Origin: Peptococcaceae bacterium BRH_c23
GTDB lineage: Bacteria > Bacillota_B > Desulfitobacteriia > Desulfitobacteriales > Desulfitobacteriaceae
NCBI GenBank assembly: GCA_000961805.1
Contig: LADV01000075.1
Coordinates: forward strand, 1 to 13,680
DNA length: 13,680 bases
Direction of reading: 5' to 3'
Below are positions 1 through 5,940 of the stretch, one piece after another. The notes under the pieces were generated by a model. That model saw only the letters and a program-made list of their open reading frames with translations, searched no databases and was not told the origin of the DNA. A program made the position numbers and the translations under genes. The first letter of the stretch is position 1, and each line of letters opens with the position of its first letter.

Positions 1-48
1 CTGCAAGAAGGTTAATACGTGCGAAGACAGTGTCTTCGGGCCAGCGGA

Positions 49-78
49 TTAGCATTTCTCTTTCTATTCTGATAAACT
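49..78 (+). promoter_or_regulatory. possible sigma-A promoter of rph
   Basis: TTAGCA (49-54) is separated by 18 bases from TAAACT (73-78), which has a TG two bases upstream (extended -10 style). It would give a leader of about 50 bases before the chosen rph start. Just upstream, at 22-38, a 7-bp hairpin CGAAGAC/GTCTTCG with a 3-base loop has no T-run and is not a convincing terminator. No reading frame that I recognise enters from the left edge. The match is weak; the operon could also be transcribed from upstream of the window. Confidence 0.3.
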
Positions 79-134
79 AAAAAATGACAAACAGCGAAAT
101 TGACTCGTGCAAAGAAAGGCTAGGGGTTATTTAT

Positions 135-860
135 ATGCAACGTTCAAATGGTCGAGCTTATGATGAATTACGAACCGTGAAAATTTCACGACAGTTTACA
201 AACATACCTGAGGGTTCAGTTCTTATCGAGATCGGAGATACTCGAGTTTTGTGCACAGCCAGTGTTGAGGAAAAAGTGCCTTACTTTCAAAAAGGATCAG
301 GTAAGGGATGGGTCACAGCTGAGTACGCCATGATTCCGCGGGCGACTCAGACTCGAACGCAACGTGAGGCAAGCAAAGGTAAACTTACTGGTCGAACGAT
401 GGAAATTCAACGCTTAATTGGTCGGGCGCTTCGCTCTGTCGTGGATTTAAAAAAGCTCGGTGAACGTACAATTTGGCTGGACTGTGATGTGCTTCAAGCA
501 GATGGTGGAACCCGAACGGCAGCCATTACGGGTGCTTACGTAGCCTTAGTTGATGCAGTTCAATTTTTAATGGAAAAAAAGCTTATTAGAACGAACCCAA
601 TCATAGATTCTCTGGCAGCAGTTTCTGTGGGAAAGGTTCAGGGACATGCAGTTTTGGATTTAGCTTATGAGGAAGATTCCCATGCAGAAGTAGACATGAA
701 TGTGGTCATGACAGGCTCTGGAAAGTTCGTGGAAATTCAAGGAACAGCAGAAGATATTCCCTTTGATCGAGCTGATCTAGATAATTTTTTACAACTAGCA
801 GAAAAAGGAATCCGATCTCTGATAGATGTTCAGAAGTCGGCAGTGGAAACGAGCTCATGA
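135..860 (+). CDS. rph: ribonuclease PH (tRNA nucleotidyltransferase)
   Basis: RNase PH is a cytoplasmic phosphorolytic 3'-5' exoribonuclease that trims the 3' extensions of tRNA precursors, releasing nucleoside diphosphates. The protein opens with [13 protein letters not shown], the usual family N-terminus. It carries the [15 protein letters not shown] phosphate-binding region (about 86-100, Arg87), [18 protein letters not shown] (about 117-134) and the acidic segment [14 protein letters not shown] (174-187) holding the metal/catalytic Asp residues. At 241 aa it has the normal family length. A longer frame begins with ATG at 84, but that start has no ribosome binding site and adds 17 non-conserved residues. 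The ATG at 135 has AGGGG at 122-126 and matches the family start. The gene overlaps rdgB by 4 bases (ATGA), so the two are probably translationally coupled, and a tRNA cluster lies downstream. Confidence 0.97.
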   Translation: MQRSNGRAYDELRTVKISRQFTNIPEGSVLIEIGDTRVLCTASVEEKVPYFQKGSGKGWVTAEYAMIPRATQTRTQREASKGKLTGRTMEIQRLIGRALRSVVDLKKLGERTIWLDCDVLQADGGTRTAAITGAYVALVDAVQFLMEKKLIRTNPIIDSLAAVSVGKVQGHAVLDLAYEEDSHAEVDMNVVMTGSGKFVEIQGTAEDIPFDRADLDNFLQLAEKGIRSLIDVQKSAVETSS

Positions 861-1462
861 AGATTATACTTGCCACTCAAAACCAGGGGAAAATCAGAGA
901 ACTTCAAGAACTGCTGGTGGATGAAACGATCGAAGTCCTTTCTTTACGAGATCTTGCAGACTGGGAAGACGTAGAGGAAAATGGGGTGACCTTTGCAGAC
1001 AATGCCGCCCTAAAAGCTAGAGTTGCCGCTCAGAAAACAGGACTGATTGCCCTAGCGGACGATTCTGGTTTAGAAGTTGACGCTTTAAATGGTGCGCCAG
1101 GAGTCTATTCTGCGCGTTATGCCGGTGAGCCAAAAGACGATGAACGTAACAATGACAAACTTTTACAACAGTTAGAGTCCACCAGTGATGACAAACGGAC
1201 GGCCCGTTTTCGCTGTGCATTAGTGGTAGTGACCCCTGAAGGGGAAGAATTTCTTACTGAGGGTAGTGTTGAAGGTCAAATTTTGAGACAACGTCGCGGT
1301 ACGGATGGATTTGGCTATGACCCTCTCTTTTATGTTCCTGAGTATGCGCGAACGATGGCAGAATTGACGTTGACTGAGAAAAACAAATTGAGCCACAGAG
1401 CTCAGGCATTTCGCAAAGTGATTCCGATACTCCAAACACTTAGGGGAAATATTAGTAGCTAG
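857..1462 (+). CDS. rdgB: dITP/XTP pyrophosphatase (RdgB/HAM1 family)
   Basis: This house-cleaning enzyme hydrolyses non-canonical purine nucleoside triphosphates (dITP, XTP, ITP) to monophosphate and pyrophosphate, keeping them out of DNA and RNA. Family hallmarks are visible in order: [12 protein letters not shown] near the N-terminus (6-17), [25 protein letters not shown] in the centre (about 66-90), [12 protein letters not shown] (about 151-162) and SHRAQAFRK near the C-terminus. At 201 aa the length is normal and the frame is intact. The start codon overlaps the rph stop (ATGA), so translation is probably coupled to rph. There is no convincing terminator after the stop; an A-rich stretch leads straight into the tRNA promoter, so read-through into the tRNA cluster is possible. 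Confidence 0.96.
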   Translation: MKIILATQNQGKIRELQELLVDETIEVLSLRDLADWEDVEENGVTFADNAALKARVAAQKTGLIALADDSGLEVDALNGAPGVYSARYAGEPKDDERNNDKLLQQLESTSDDKRTARFRCALVVVTPEGEEFLTEGSVEGQILRQRRGTDGFGYDPLFYVPEYARTMAELTLTEKNKLSHRAQAFRKVIPILQTLRGNISS

Positions 1463-1469
1463 AAATCTG

Positions 1470-1554
1470 AAAAAATCTAAGAAAAAAAGATATAAAAAAA
1501 TAATCGAAAAAGTTCGTTCCGGTTCTTGACGAATTGCTCAAGATGAGCTATACT
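1470..1554 (+). promoter_or_regulatory. strong sigma-A promoter with UP-like A-tracts for the tRNA cluster
   Basis: TTGACG (1526-1531), a 17-base spacer and TATACT (1549-1554) form a near-consensus vegetative promoter that would start transcription about ten bases before tRNA-Pro. Upstream lie four A-runs (1470-1475, 1482-1488, 1494-1500, 1507-1511) centred about 12 bases apart. Such runs are typical of UP elements on rRNA and tRNA promoters, where the RNA polymerase alpha subunits bind. The promoter call is direct sequence reading; the UP function is inferred. Confidence 0.85.
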
Positions 1555-1570
1555 GATCAAGTCACCAAAT

Positions 1571-1647
1571 CGGGGTATAGCGCAGCTTGGTAGCGCGCCT
1601 GCCTTGGGAGCAGGAGGCCGGGGGTTCGAATCCCTCTGCCCCGACCA
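1571..1647 (+). tRNA. tRNA-Pro (anticodon TGG)
   Basis: The 77-base cloverleaf has the CCA encoded. The acceptor stem starts CGGGG and pairs with CCCCG before A-CCA. The anticodon stem is CCTGC/GCAGG with the 7-base loop CTTGGGA (anticodon 1605-1607), and the T-loop is TTCGAAT. It is the first gene of the Pro-Arg-His cluster. Confidence 0.97.
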
Positions 1648-1660
1648 TATTATCGAGGTT

Positions 1661-1684
1661 CGAAGTTCGAGGCACGAAGTTCGA
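1661..1684 (+). repeat. short direct repeat CGAAGTTCGA x2
   Basis: CGAAGTTCGA occurs at 1661-1670 and again at 1675-1684, 14 bases apart and joined by GGCA. A GAGGTT segment precedes the first copy. It lies in the 136-base spacer between tRNA-Pro and tRNA-Arg, which otherwise shows only a small CAAGC/GCTTG hairpin (1722-1736) and no gene. A similar pair of units (CGATACACGA) occurs after clpX at 8578-8600. Confidence 0.55.
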
Positions 1685-1783
1685 ATTTGCAGTTTAGTCG
1701 GAGGTTTATTGTCCCGTTTGGCAAGCGATTGGCTTGTTAAGCTGAAGTTGTAGACCTGGGAGTTTGAGTTGGCCCATTAAGAT

Positions 1784-1860
1784 GCGCCTGTAGCTCAGTT
1801 GGATAGAGCATCTGCCTTCTAAGCAGGTTGTCGGGGGTTCGAATCTCTCCAGGCGCACCA
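1784..1860 (+). tRNA. tRNA-Arg (anticodon TCT)
   Basis: The 77-base cloverleaf has CCA encoded. The acceptor GCGCCTG pairs with CAGGCGC. The anticodon loop CTTCTAA gives TCT at 1818-1820, reading AGA/AGG codons. The T-arm is GGGGG-TTCGAAT-CTCTC, so two of its five pairs are G-U wobbles, which is slightly unusual but compatible with function. Confidence 0.96.
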
Positions 1861-1876
1861 ATAATTACACTCTTAT

Positions 1877-1953
1877 GGTGGGTGTGGCGAAGTGGTTAAC
1901 GCACCGGGTTGTGGTTCCGGCATTCGTGGGTTCAAGCCCCATCACCCACCCCA
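1877..1953 (+). tRNA. tRNA-His (anticodon GTG)
   Basis: The cloverleaf has the histidine-specific extra 5' G (1877, position -1) opposite discriminator C73 (1950), followed by encoded CCA (1951-1953). The acceptor GTGGGTG pairs with CACCCAC. The anticodon loop TTGTGGT has GTG at 1911-1913. It is the last gene of the cluster, and a terminator begins 12 bases later. Confidence 0.97.
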
Positions 1954-1965
1954 TAAAACAAAAGT

Positions 1966-1994
1966 AACACCGAGAATTTATTCTCGGTGTTTTC
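1966..1994 (+). terminator. intrinsic terminator of the tRNA cluster
   Basis: An 11-bp perfect stem (AACACCGAGAA with TTCTCGGTGTT), a TTTA loop and a trailing T-run at 1990-1993 lie directly after tRNA-His. They define the end of the Pro-Arg-His transcript. Confidence 0.92.
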
Positions 1995-2357
1995 TGTTCA
2001 TTAAACCGATATCATTATAAACCTTGATGTATTTTTCTGTCGAAAAGATATGAAGGCTCTTTCTCAGCCAAACTTTCGAAATTATTTCATCAGGGTATCC
2101 TCATTAATTTCCTGTATGAGTCATGGAGTCTGTCTTTCTTTTGTTCGATGTGCTTTATATAAGGTTACAAAGAAATAAGTAGGCCGAAAATTTAATTCGA
2201 TTTTCGGCCTACTTATTTCTTCACCCCCCTAAATAGAGCCTTAGGTTCGTAAATAATTATGTAAGGGTTAAGCATAACAAGCATAAAAGCCATAAAACAA
2301 GAAATTAAGGTCGCAATACTTATTAGACCAGTACAACAAAAGAAAAGAGGACAGAAA
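1995..2357. other. 363-base gene-poor region, possible small RNA
   Basis: No credible protein gene is visible on either strand. The minus-strand reading frame rich in Val/Ser that reaches in from 2809 is the shadow of the Thr/Asp repeat. The region contains a two-tier foldable segment: TCGAAAAG (2040-2047) with CTTTCGA (2073-2079), enclosing GGCT/AGCC at 2055-2069. It also contains the long hairpin at 2170-2221. A TTGATG at 2024-2029 has only a poor -10 (GATATG) 17 bases on. A short transcript ending at the long hairpin is conceivable but unproven. The stretch 2222-2357 must include the leader and probably the promoter of the next gene, but I see no clear -35/-10 pair there. Confidence 0.35.
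2170..2221. terminator. 22-bp perfect hairpin, probable bidirectional terminator
   Basis: Bases 2170-2191 pair perfectly with 2200-2221 around an 8-base loop. The stem runs from an A-rich foot (AAGAAATAAG) through the GC core TAGGCCG to the loop, so either strand ends in a U-rich arm (TTATTTCTT). This is the geometry of a bidirectional intrinsic terminator. However, the tRNA cluster already terminates about 175 bases upstream and no gene ends here on either strand, so what it terminates is unknown. Confidence 0.6.
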
Positions 2358-3602
2358 ATGAAAAAGATGAAAAAACAACTCGCAGTTGCCGTGACAGTAG
2401 CATTACTAACACTCCCGTTTGGTACATCCATGGTATTGGCTGAAACGGACAATCCATTGACGACGACAACAACAACTTCCGAGACAACAACGACTGACGT
2501 TGCTATCTCAAACACGACAACTTCGGAGACGACAACCACTGACGTTGCTACTACAGACACGACAGCAGACGATGCAACAGCAGACGGCTCAACGACAGAT
2601 GATACAACGACAGACGGTATAACCACGGATGACACTACTACAGACGCAACCACGGATGACACTACTACAGATGATGCAACGACAGACGACACAACCACAG
2701 ACGATACGCAAGTTACCGATGCCGATGGCACTGAAGTGGCTCCTTCTAACTGGTTTACTAATTTGATTGGAAAACTCCAACTCGCTCTGACCTTTGACCC
2801 GGTGCGCAAGAGTGAGTTAAGTGAAAGGCAAGCACTCGCAAAGTTGGCAAGAGCTCAGAAACTAATGTCAGAAGGGAAGATAGAAGCTGCAGAGATCGCA
2901 TTAATCGAATACAGCGATAAGATCACCAAGGCCCAGGAATTCCTAGAGCAAGTCGAAGATCCAGACTCTGAAAAAGCTATAAAACTCAACATCGCCCTTA
3001 CAAATGTTAATTCTAACAATATTAATGTTTTAAGCAATTTATTAGAAAAGCTTCCCCCGCAGGCCGCTCAAAAATTAGCACTTAATGTTGTACGCTCCAT
3101 GGAGAAGGCTGTCAAAAAGATAGAGAAGCAAGAGGCCAAAGTCGCCCTAACGATCCCTTCTGAAGAAACAATTTCAGAAACGGTCCCAGCAACGACAGCT
3201 CCAGCGACGGAATCGGTAACAACAGTAATGCCAGCAACCAAGGATAAATCCTTGGAAAAGCAAGCTAAAATTGTATTGAAAGATTTTAAGAAATCTCTCA
3301 AAGAAAATGGAACTATTCAACTAGAAGAGGTTGAACAGTCAGACGATGAGGATAATGATGCAGAGGATAACGATACAGACAATATAACTTTAGAGGAGAC
3401 TGCCCCAGTTTCTCAAGAACCTTCTAACAGACAGCCAACTTCTGTGACCGTCGCTCCAGCACAACTTGAGAAGGCATCAACAACGAGTAATCAATCGTCT
3501 GTACGAGATAACAAGAAGCAAACCAAACGGGATGAACCAAGCAAAGAAAAGAGTCGGGATAACGGCGGGGATAAAAAGGCTAAATCAGACAAACGGGATT
3601 AA
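2358..3602 (+). CDS. secreted protein with Thr/Asp repeats and DUF5667-like domain
   Basis: The 414-aa protein begins with a clear Sec signal peptide: MKKMKKQ, a hydrophobic stretch at about 8-23, and a probable cut after VLA-28. Residues about 33-130 are a low-complexity Thr/Asp/Ala tract. From about 132, WFTNLIGKLQLALTFDP followed by a long helical segment to about 255 resembles DUF5667 proteins of secreted or surface location. The remainder is linker-like: Thr/Ala/Pro, then an acidic DDEDNDAEDND stretch (about 327-339), then a Lys-rich tail ending KSDKRD. There is no LPxTG motif and no C-terminal membrane anchor, so release or electrostatic wall binding is likelier than sortase anchoring. 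The ribosome binding site AGAGGA lies just upstream of the ATG. It is followed by its own terminator. Function is unknown; DUF5667 membership is judged from pattern only. Confidence 0.85.
   Translation: MKKMKKQLAVAVTVALLTLPFGTSMVLAETDNPLTTTTTTSETTTTDVAISNTTTSETTTTDVATTDTTADDATADGSTTDDTTTDGITTDDTTTDATTDDTTTDDATTDDTTTDDTQVTDADGTEVAPSNWFTNLIGKLQLALTFDPVRKSELSERQALAKLARAQKLMSEGKIEAAEIALIEYSDKITKAQEFLEQVEDPDSEKAIKLNIALTNVNSNNINVLSNLLEKLPPQAAQKLALNVVRSMEKAVKKIEKQEAKVALTIPSEETISETVPATTAPATESVTTVMPATKDKSLEKQAKIVLKDFKKSLKENGTIQLEEVEQSDDEDNDAEDNDTDNITLEETAPVSQEPSNRQPTSVTVAPAQLEKASTTSNQSSVRDNKKQTKRDEPSKEKSRDNGGDKKAKSDKRD
2460..2715 (+). repeat. in-frame repeat tract coding for Thr/Asp-rich region
   Basis: Degenerate ACA/ACG/GAC codon repeats fill this stretch. 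Two larger units are recognisable. One is a 33-base near-identical unit starting at 2472 and 2517 (period 45, encoding TTSETTTTDVA twice). The other is an exact 24-base unit at 2621-2644 and 2648-2671 (period 27, 9 residues). All periods are multiples of three, so copy-number changes would alter protein length without breaking the frame. The tract also opens spurious Val/Ser-rich frames on the opposite strand. Confidence 0.85.
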
Positions 3603-3639
3603 TAAAAGGGTTATTTATAATCACAAGATAATAATTATT

Positions 3640-3675
3640 AACAAAGCGGCTCGATTGATGAGTCGCTTTGTTTCT
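3640..3675 (+). terminator. intrinsic terminator of the secreted-protein gene
   Basis: A 13-bp stem, 3640-3652 (AACAAAGCGGCTC) with 3660-3672 (GAGTCGCTTTGTT, one G-U pair), has a 7-base loop and ends in TTTC. It lies 37 bases after the stop codon. Confidence 0.88.
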
Positions 3676-3689
3676 GTGCTAGAGACAGT

Positions 3690-3805
3690 CGTTTTATCGT
3701 GAACAGGGGTTTTCTAACTAGAGAGGACTTACATCCCCCGTTGCCATGAGGATTAGTAAAACTAAGGTGAGTGGGCCTTGGATTCTCCACGTTCGTGATA
3801 AAACG
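3690..3805. repeat. MITE-like 116-bp element with 15-bp inverted ends
   Basis: CGTTTTATCGTGAAC (3690-3704) and GTTCGTGATAAAACG (3791-3805) are inverted copies with 13 of 15 matches, enclosing 86 bases. Inside, AACAGGGG (3702-3709) can pair with CCCCCGTT (3735-3742) with one mismatch. The element holds no credible gene: a 29-codon frame at 3746-3835 has no ribosome binding site and I do not recognise its product. I saw no clear target-site duplication. It could be a miniature transposable element, a remnant of one, or a structured leader; the call rests only on the inverted ends. Confidence 0.35.
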
Positions 3806-3814
3806 TGGTATACT
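3787..3814 (+). promoter_or_regulatory. extended -10 promoter with adjacent inverted repeat
   Basis: TATACT (3809-3814) is preceded by TGG, the extended -10 motif, which can compensate for the absence of a good -35. Immediately upstream, CCACGTT (3787-3793) and AACGTGG (3802-3808) form a 7-bp inverted repeat with an 8-base spacer. It sits where a repressor or activator dimer could control the promoter. It would serve the membrane-protein gene starting at 3864. Confidence 0.5.
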
Positions 3815-3863
3815 AAATCTAAAGTGGTTAGATGAGGACCGAGAAAGACGGTGAAAACGACAA

Positions 3864-4178
3864 ATGGACAAACCAAAACCTGAGTCCAAGCTTAAGCCGA
3901 ATCCGGACGATCTCCGTCGTATGATCGGGTACACCATGATTACCTTTATGGGCGTATTTTTGTTTATCCCCATTGTATGGTTTATACATTTGATCTCACA
4001 AGACTCGGGACTTTACGTGCGCTGGGGTATCTGTTCGGCTTTCTTAGTAGTCTTCAATATGCTGTTTTATTATTGGAGATACCCAGTAAATTGGTTAAGG
4101 AATTTAATGGTTTTGGTGGGCATCAATTTGTTTATCTTAATCTTTGAATATTTTTGGCTAATGCAGAGTGTAGGCTAA
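3864..4178 (+). CDS. small three-helix membrane protein, unknown function
   Basis: The 104-aa protein has a charged, Lys/Pro-rich N-terminus (MDKPKPESKLKPNPDDLRR) and then three hydrophobic helices at about 21-45, 52-71 and 76-100 with short loops. I do not recognise a family. The start is the only possibility in the frame, since an in-frame stop (TGA, 3852-3854) lies just upstream. GGTGA at 3850-3854 provides a ribosome binding site at suitable spacing. It appears to be transcribed alone from the extended -10 promoter at 3809; no terminator separates it from the independently promoted tRNA-Leu. The strong membrane pattern and clear start make it a likely real gene. Confidence 0.75.
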   Translation: MDKPKPESKLKPNPDDLRRMIGYTMITFMGVFLFIPIVWFIHLISQDSGLYVRWGICSAFLVVFNMLFYYWRYPVNWLRNLMVLVGINLFILIFEYFWLMQSVG

Positions 4179-4211
4179 CAATGCCAGATTGCTGGTAAAT
4201 ATATCAAACAC

Positions 4212-4240
4212 TTGTCATATTACTAGAACTATGGTATTAT
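4212..4240 (+). promoter_or_regulatory. sigma-A promoter of tRNA-Leu
   Basis: TTGTCA (4212-4217), a 17-base spacer and TATTAT (4235-4240), with TGG in front of the -10, are a near-consensus vegetative promoter. It places the start about 20 bases before the tRNA. Confidence 0.87.
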
Positions 4241-4266
4241 TTCTTCTGGAGCAAGTACTCCAATTT

Positions 4267-4350
4267 GCGGGAATGGCGGAACTGGCAGACGCACTGGATT
4301 TAGGTTCCAGCGGGTAAACCGTGCAGGTTCAAGTCCTGTTTCCCGCACCA
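4267..4350 (+). tRNA. tRNA-Leu (anticodon TAG)
   Basis: The 84-base class II tRNA has a long variable arm and encoded CCA. The acceptor GCGGGAA pairs with TTCCCGC. The anticodon stem CTGGA/TCCAG encloses loop TTTAGGT (anticodon 4301-4303). It is a single-gene transcript with its own promoter and terminator. Confidence 0.97.
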
Positions 4351-4365
4351 ATAAGAAAACTTAGG

Positions 4366-4400
4366 TACGCTGGGGCAACGTCTCAGCGTATCTTTTCTTT
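4366..4400. terminator. terminator between tRNA-Leu and the converging DUF4363 gene
   Basis: TACGCTGGGGC (4366-4376) pairs with GTCTCAGCGTA (4380-4390), 11 pairs including two G-U. It is followed on the plus strand by TCTTTTCTTT. On the minus strand the same stem is followed by AAGTTTTCTTATT, so it can serve both converging units. Confidence 0.85.
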
Positions 4401-4406
4401 AGTTTC

Positions 4407-4787
4407 TCAGAAAATGTTCTTCACAGTCAACTTCACAGATTCGTAAATGCTTTTAAATCGGAGTTTTAAAGTCGATACTTCTCCGATGGAATGTGAAAAG
4501 TCCTGTGCTTCAATGTTTTTTTCTAACCGCTTCAGGCTAAGGTCAATGGCTTCAATTTCTTGATGATCAAGGAGAACAGTCCACCAGATGTCACTCTTTT
4601 CCCAACTTTGTTCAGCAGTGGTCAATTCATTTTTAGCTGCCTCCCATTTTTGCTGCGCAAGGGATCCTTCGACCGTATCAAGCTGATCCCCAATCATCTG
4701 GGTCGTGGTTTGAATAAAGCGATGTGAAGTATATGAGCCACCCAATAACAATAGAGTAATTACTATAATCGGCAAGAGCGTGCGCAC
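4407..4787 (-). CDS. DUF4363 family membrane-anchored protein
   Basis: The 126-aa protein has one N-terminal transmembrane segment (TLLPIIVITLLLLGG, about 3-17) followed by a helical, probably extracytoplasmic domain containing QQKWEAAKNELTTAEQSWEKSDIWWTVLLDHQEIEAIDLSLKRLE, a pattern seen in DUF4363 proteins. A longer frame extends up to 4865, but it would overlap the upstream gene and lacks a ribosome binding site. The GTG at 4787-4785 has AGAGGTGA (4800-4793) at proper spacing and places the membrane helix at the N-terminus. Only 13 bases separate it from the DUF421 stop codon, so coupling is likely. DUF421 and DUF4363 genes are often paired in spore-forming clostridia; the molecular role is not known to me. 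Confidence 0.85.
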   Translation of the reverse strand: MRTLLPIIVITLLLLGGSYTSHRFIQTTTQMIGDQLDTVEGSLAQQKWEAAKNELTTAEQSWEKSDIWWTVLLDHQEIEAIDLSLKRLEKNIEAQDFSHSIGEVSTLKLRFKSIYESVKLTVKNIF

Positions 4788-4800
4788 GGGGTTCACCTCT

Positions 4801-5496
4801 CTATCTGTGATTGTTTTTAGAACCACGCAGCTTAGCTTGTGCGAAGAGCTTACCAGAAGAGTCAATGCTTGCTAAGAGGACATCCTCGATTCTCAAAATC
4901 GTTTGTTTTTGGAGTTCGCTTCTTAACCAGTCTAAGTCTTTATTGCTTTTGTCTAAGTTCCTTTGATTGAGTTTTCCGTCCAAGATAAGAGCTAATGGTA
5001 ACCCTTCGAATGGGGGCGTGATCTGAAAGTCTTCAGGAATGGCTGGCCTTTTCTGAGATTTGGGAATGACACTCACTTGGCCATTGTTTTCCAGTATGGC
5101 ATATTCCACATCAGCAATGTTGGGGACGTTTTTAAGGCGGAGTTCTTCGAGTAGGTCAGTAAGGTTATAACAATTCTTTTTCAATTCGTCTTCAAGGATT
5201 TTTCCACGTTCAATGAGAATACTAGGTTTGCCGCAGATAATATCTCTAGCTCTTTCGCTTTTTAATGAAATCCAGGCCAAGGTCATACTTGCCGAGAGAA
5301 GGACTAAGATCGGAATGATGCCGCTGAGGAGTGGAATGCCCACATTCTCACTGGGGACGACAGCCAGATCGGAAATCATGAGAATAACGACCAGCTCAAA
5401 AGGCTGCAATTGACCGATTTCCCGTTTTCCCATCATGCGAAGGGCGACGATGACCAGTGCGTAAAGAATTAAGGTTCTGAGCACAACTACGATCAT
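4801..5496 (-). CDS. DUF421 (YetF-like) membrane protein
   Basis: The 231-aa protein has three N-terminal transmembrane segments (about 4-21, 33-50 and 56-78). It carries the family hallmark LRMMGKREIGQLQPFELVVILMISDLAVVPSENVGIPLLSGIIPI. A cytoplasmic C-terminal domain of about 150 residues begins GKPSILIERGKI and is typical of YetF-like proteins. The ATG at 5496 has a near-perfect ribosome binding site, AAGGAGATCA. DUF421 relatives are widespread in Bacillus and clostridia, and some are expressed in spores and linked to spore membrane properties; here that link is an inference. It is first in a two-gene operon with the DUF4363 gene. No clear sigma-A or sigma-G promoter could be assigned upstream. 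Confidence 0.9.
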   Translation of the reverse strand: MIVVVLRTLILYALVIVALRMMGKREIGQLQPFELVVILMISDLAVVPSENVGIPLLSGIIPILVLLSASMTLAWISLKSERARDIICGKPSILIERGKILEDELKKNCYNLTDLLEELRLKNVPNIADVEYAILENNGQVSVIPKSQKRPAIPEDFQITPPFEGLPLALILDGKLNQRNLDKSNKDLDWLRSELQKQTILRIEDVLLASIDSSGKLFAQAKLRGSKNNHR

Positions 5497-5550
5497 ACTT
5501 GATCTCCTTTTTCATATTAAAAAGACTAACTCGATCAAAGCACTTTTGAT

Positions 5551-5562
5551 ACTCACGTGAGT
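5551..5562. promoter_or_regulatory. 12-bp perfect palindrome upstream of DUF421 gene
   Basis: ACTCACGTGAGT is a perfect 12-base palindrome about 55 bases upstream of the DUF421 start codon. The size and position suit a dimeric regulator, but a match of this length can also occur by chance and no promoter elements were found beside it. Confidence 0.3.
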
Positions 5563-5741
5563 TATTTTGCCCTGAAAGAAGAGAGTTATCCAAACAGAAT
5601 TGTCGGTACACACCTCACAGAATTAGATTTGCGGTTTTCTGCATCCAACTCATATGTGGAAACATTTCTTTACTTAACTTCTGCGCATTTACCGATCAGA
5701 GATCCTTTGTCACAAGGGCGTTTGAACTAGTTTTTCGCAAT

Positions 5742-5770
5742 TTGATTACATGTTATAAGTCTGTTATAAT
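5742..5770 (+). promoter_or_regulatory. sigma-A promoter of tig-clpX
   Basis: TTGATT (5742-5747), a 17-base spacer and a consensus TATAAT (5765-5770) form a strong vegetative promoter. Transcription would start near 5777, leaving a leader of about 165 bases before tig. Confidence 0.87.
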
Positions 5771-5856
5771 TGATTAGTAAATTTTTTGTGCTATATTTAT
5801 AGAGTTTCAGGTTAACTTTTATTTCTTTTGATGTATTTGGCCTGAGCGGGGGTTTG

Positions 5857-5880
5857 TAGTCTTGAAAAACGGTAAGACTA
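5857..5880 (+). other. small hairpin in the tig leader
   Basis: TAGTCTT (5857-5863) and AAGACTA (5874-5880) form a 7-bp stem with a 10-base loop. No T-run follows, so it is not a terminator. It may affect leader stability or be incidental. I could not match the leader to a known riboswitch. Confidence 0.3.
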
Positions 5881-5940
5881 TCGAAGTATCCCACAATTGC
5901 CTTGCACATAGAGTAATTAGTGTTTTAAGGGGGAGAATAT

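Larger units (their letters stand above)
5497..5940. other. 444-base divergent intergenic region
   Basis: It separates the minus-strand DUF421 operon from tig. It contains the palindrome at 5551-5562, the symmetric TTGTCACAA at 5707-5715, the tig promoter at 5742-5770 and a tig leader of about 165 bases with a small hairpin. Short frames here have no ribosome binding site or recognisable product. Confidence 0.6.

Noticed and set aside
22..38. Terminator upstream of rph
   Set aside because: The 7-bp hairpin is not followed by a T-run.
2213..2809. 198-codon minus-strand frame rich in Val and Ser
   Set aside because: It is the antisense reading of the Thr/Asp repeat tract, starts inside a well supported gene and has no ribosome binding site.
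3746..3835. 29-codon plus-strand frame inside the inverted-repeat element
   Set aside because: No ribosome binding site, spans a promoter, and the product is not recognised; possibly a remnant but unsupported.
3638..3973. 111-codon minus-strand frame
   Set aside because: It overlaps a terminator, the inverted-repeat element and the start of the membrane-protein gene; the product has basic, Ser-rich composition with no recognisable family.
5707..5715. CRP/FNR-type site TTGTCACAA
   Set aside because: The symmetric match is too short and lacks the spaced half-sites of those families.
5777..5940. Riboswitch in the tig leader
   Set aside because: The leader is long enough, but only a 7-bp hairpin is visible, with no terminator/anti-terminator pair and no recognised aptamer core.
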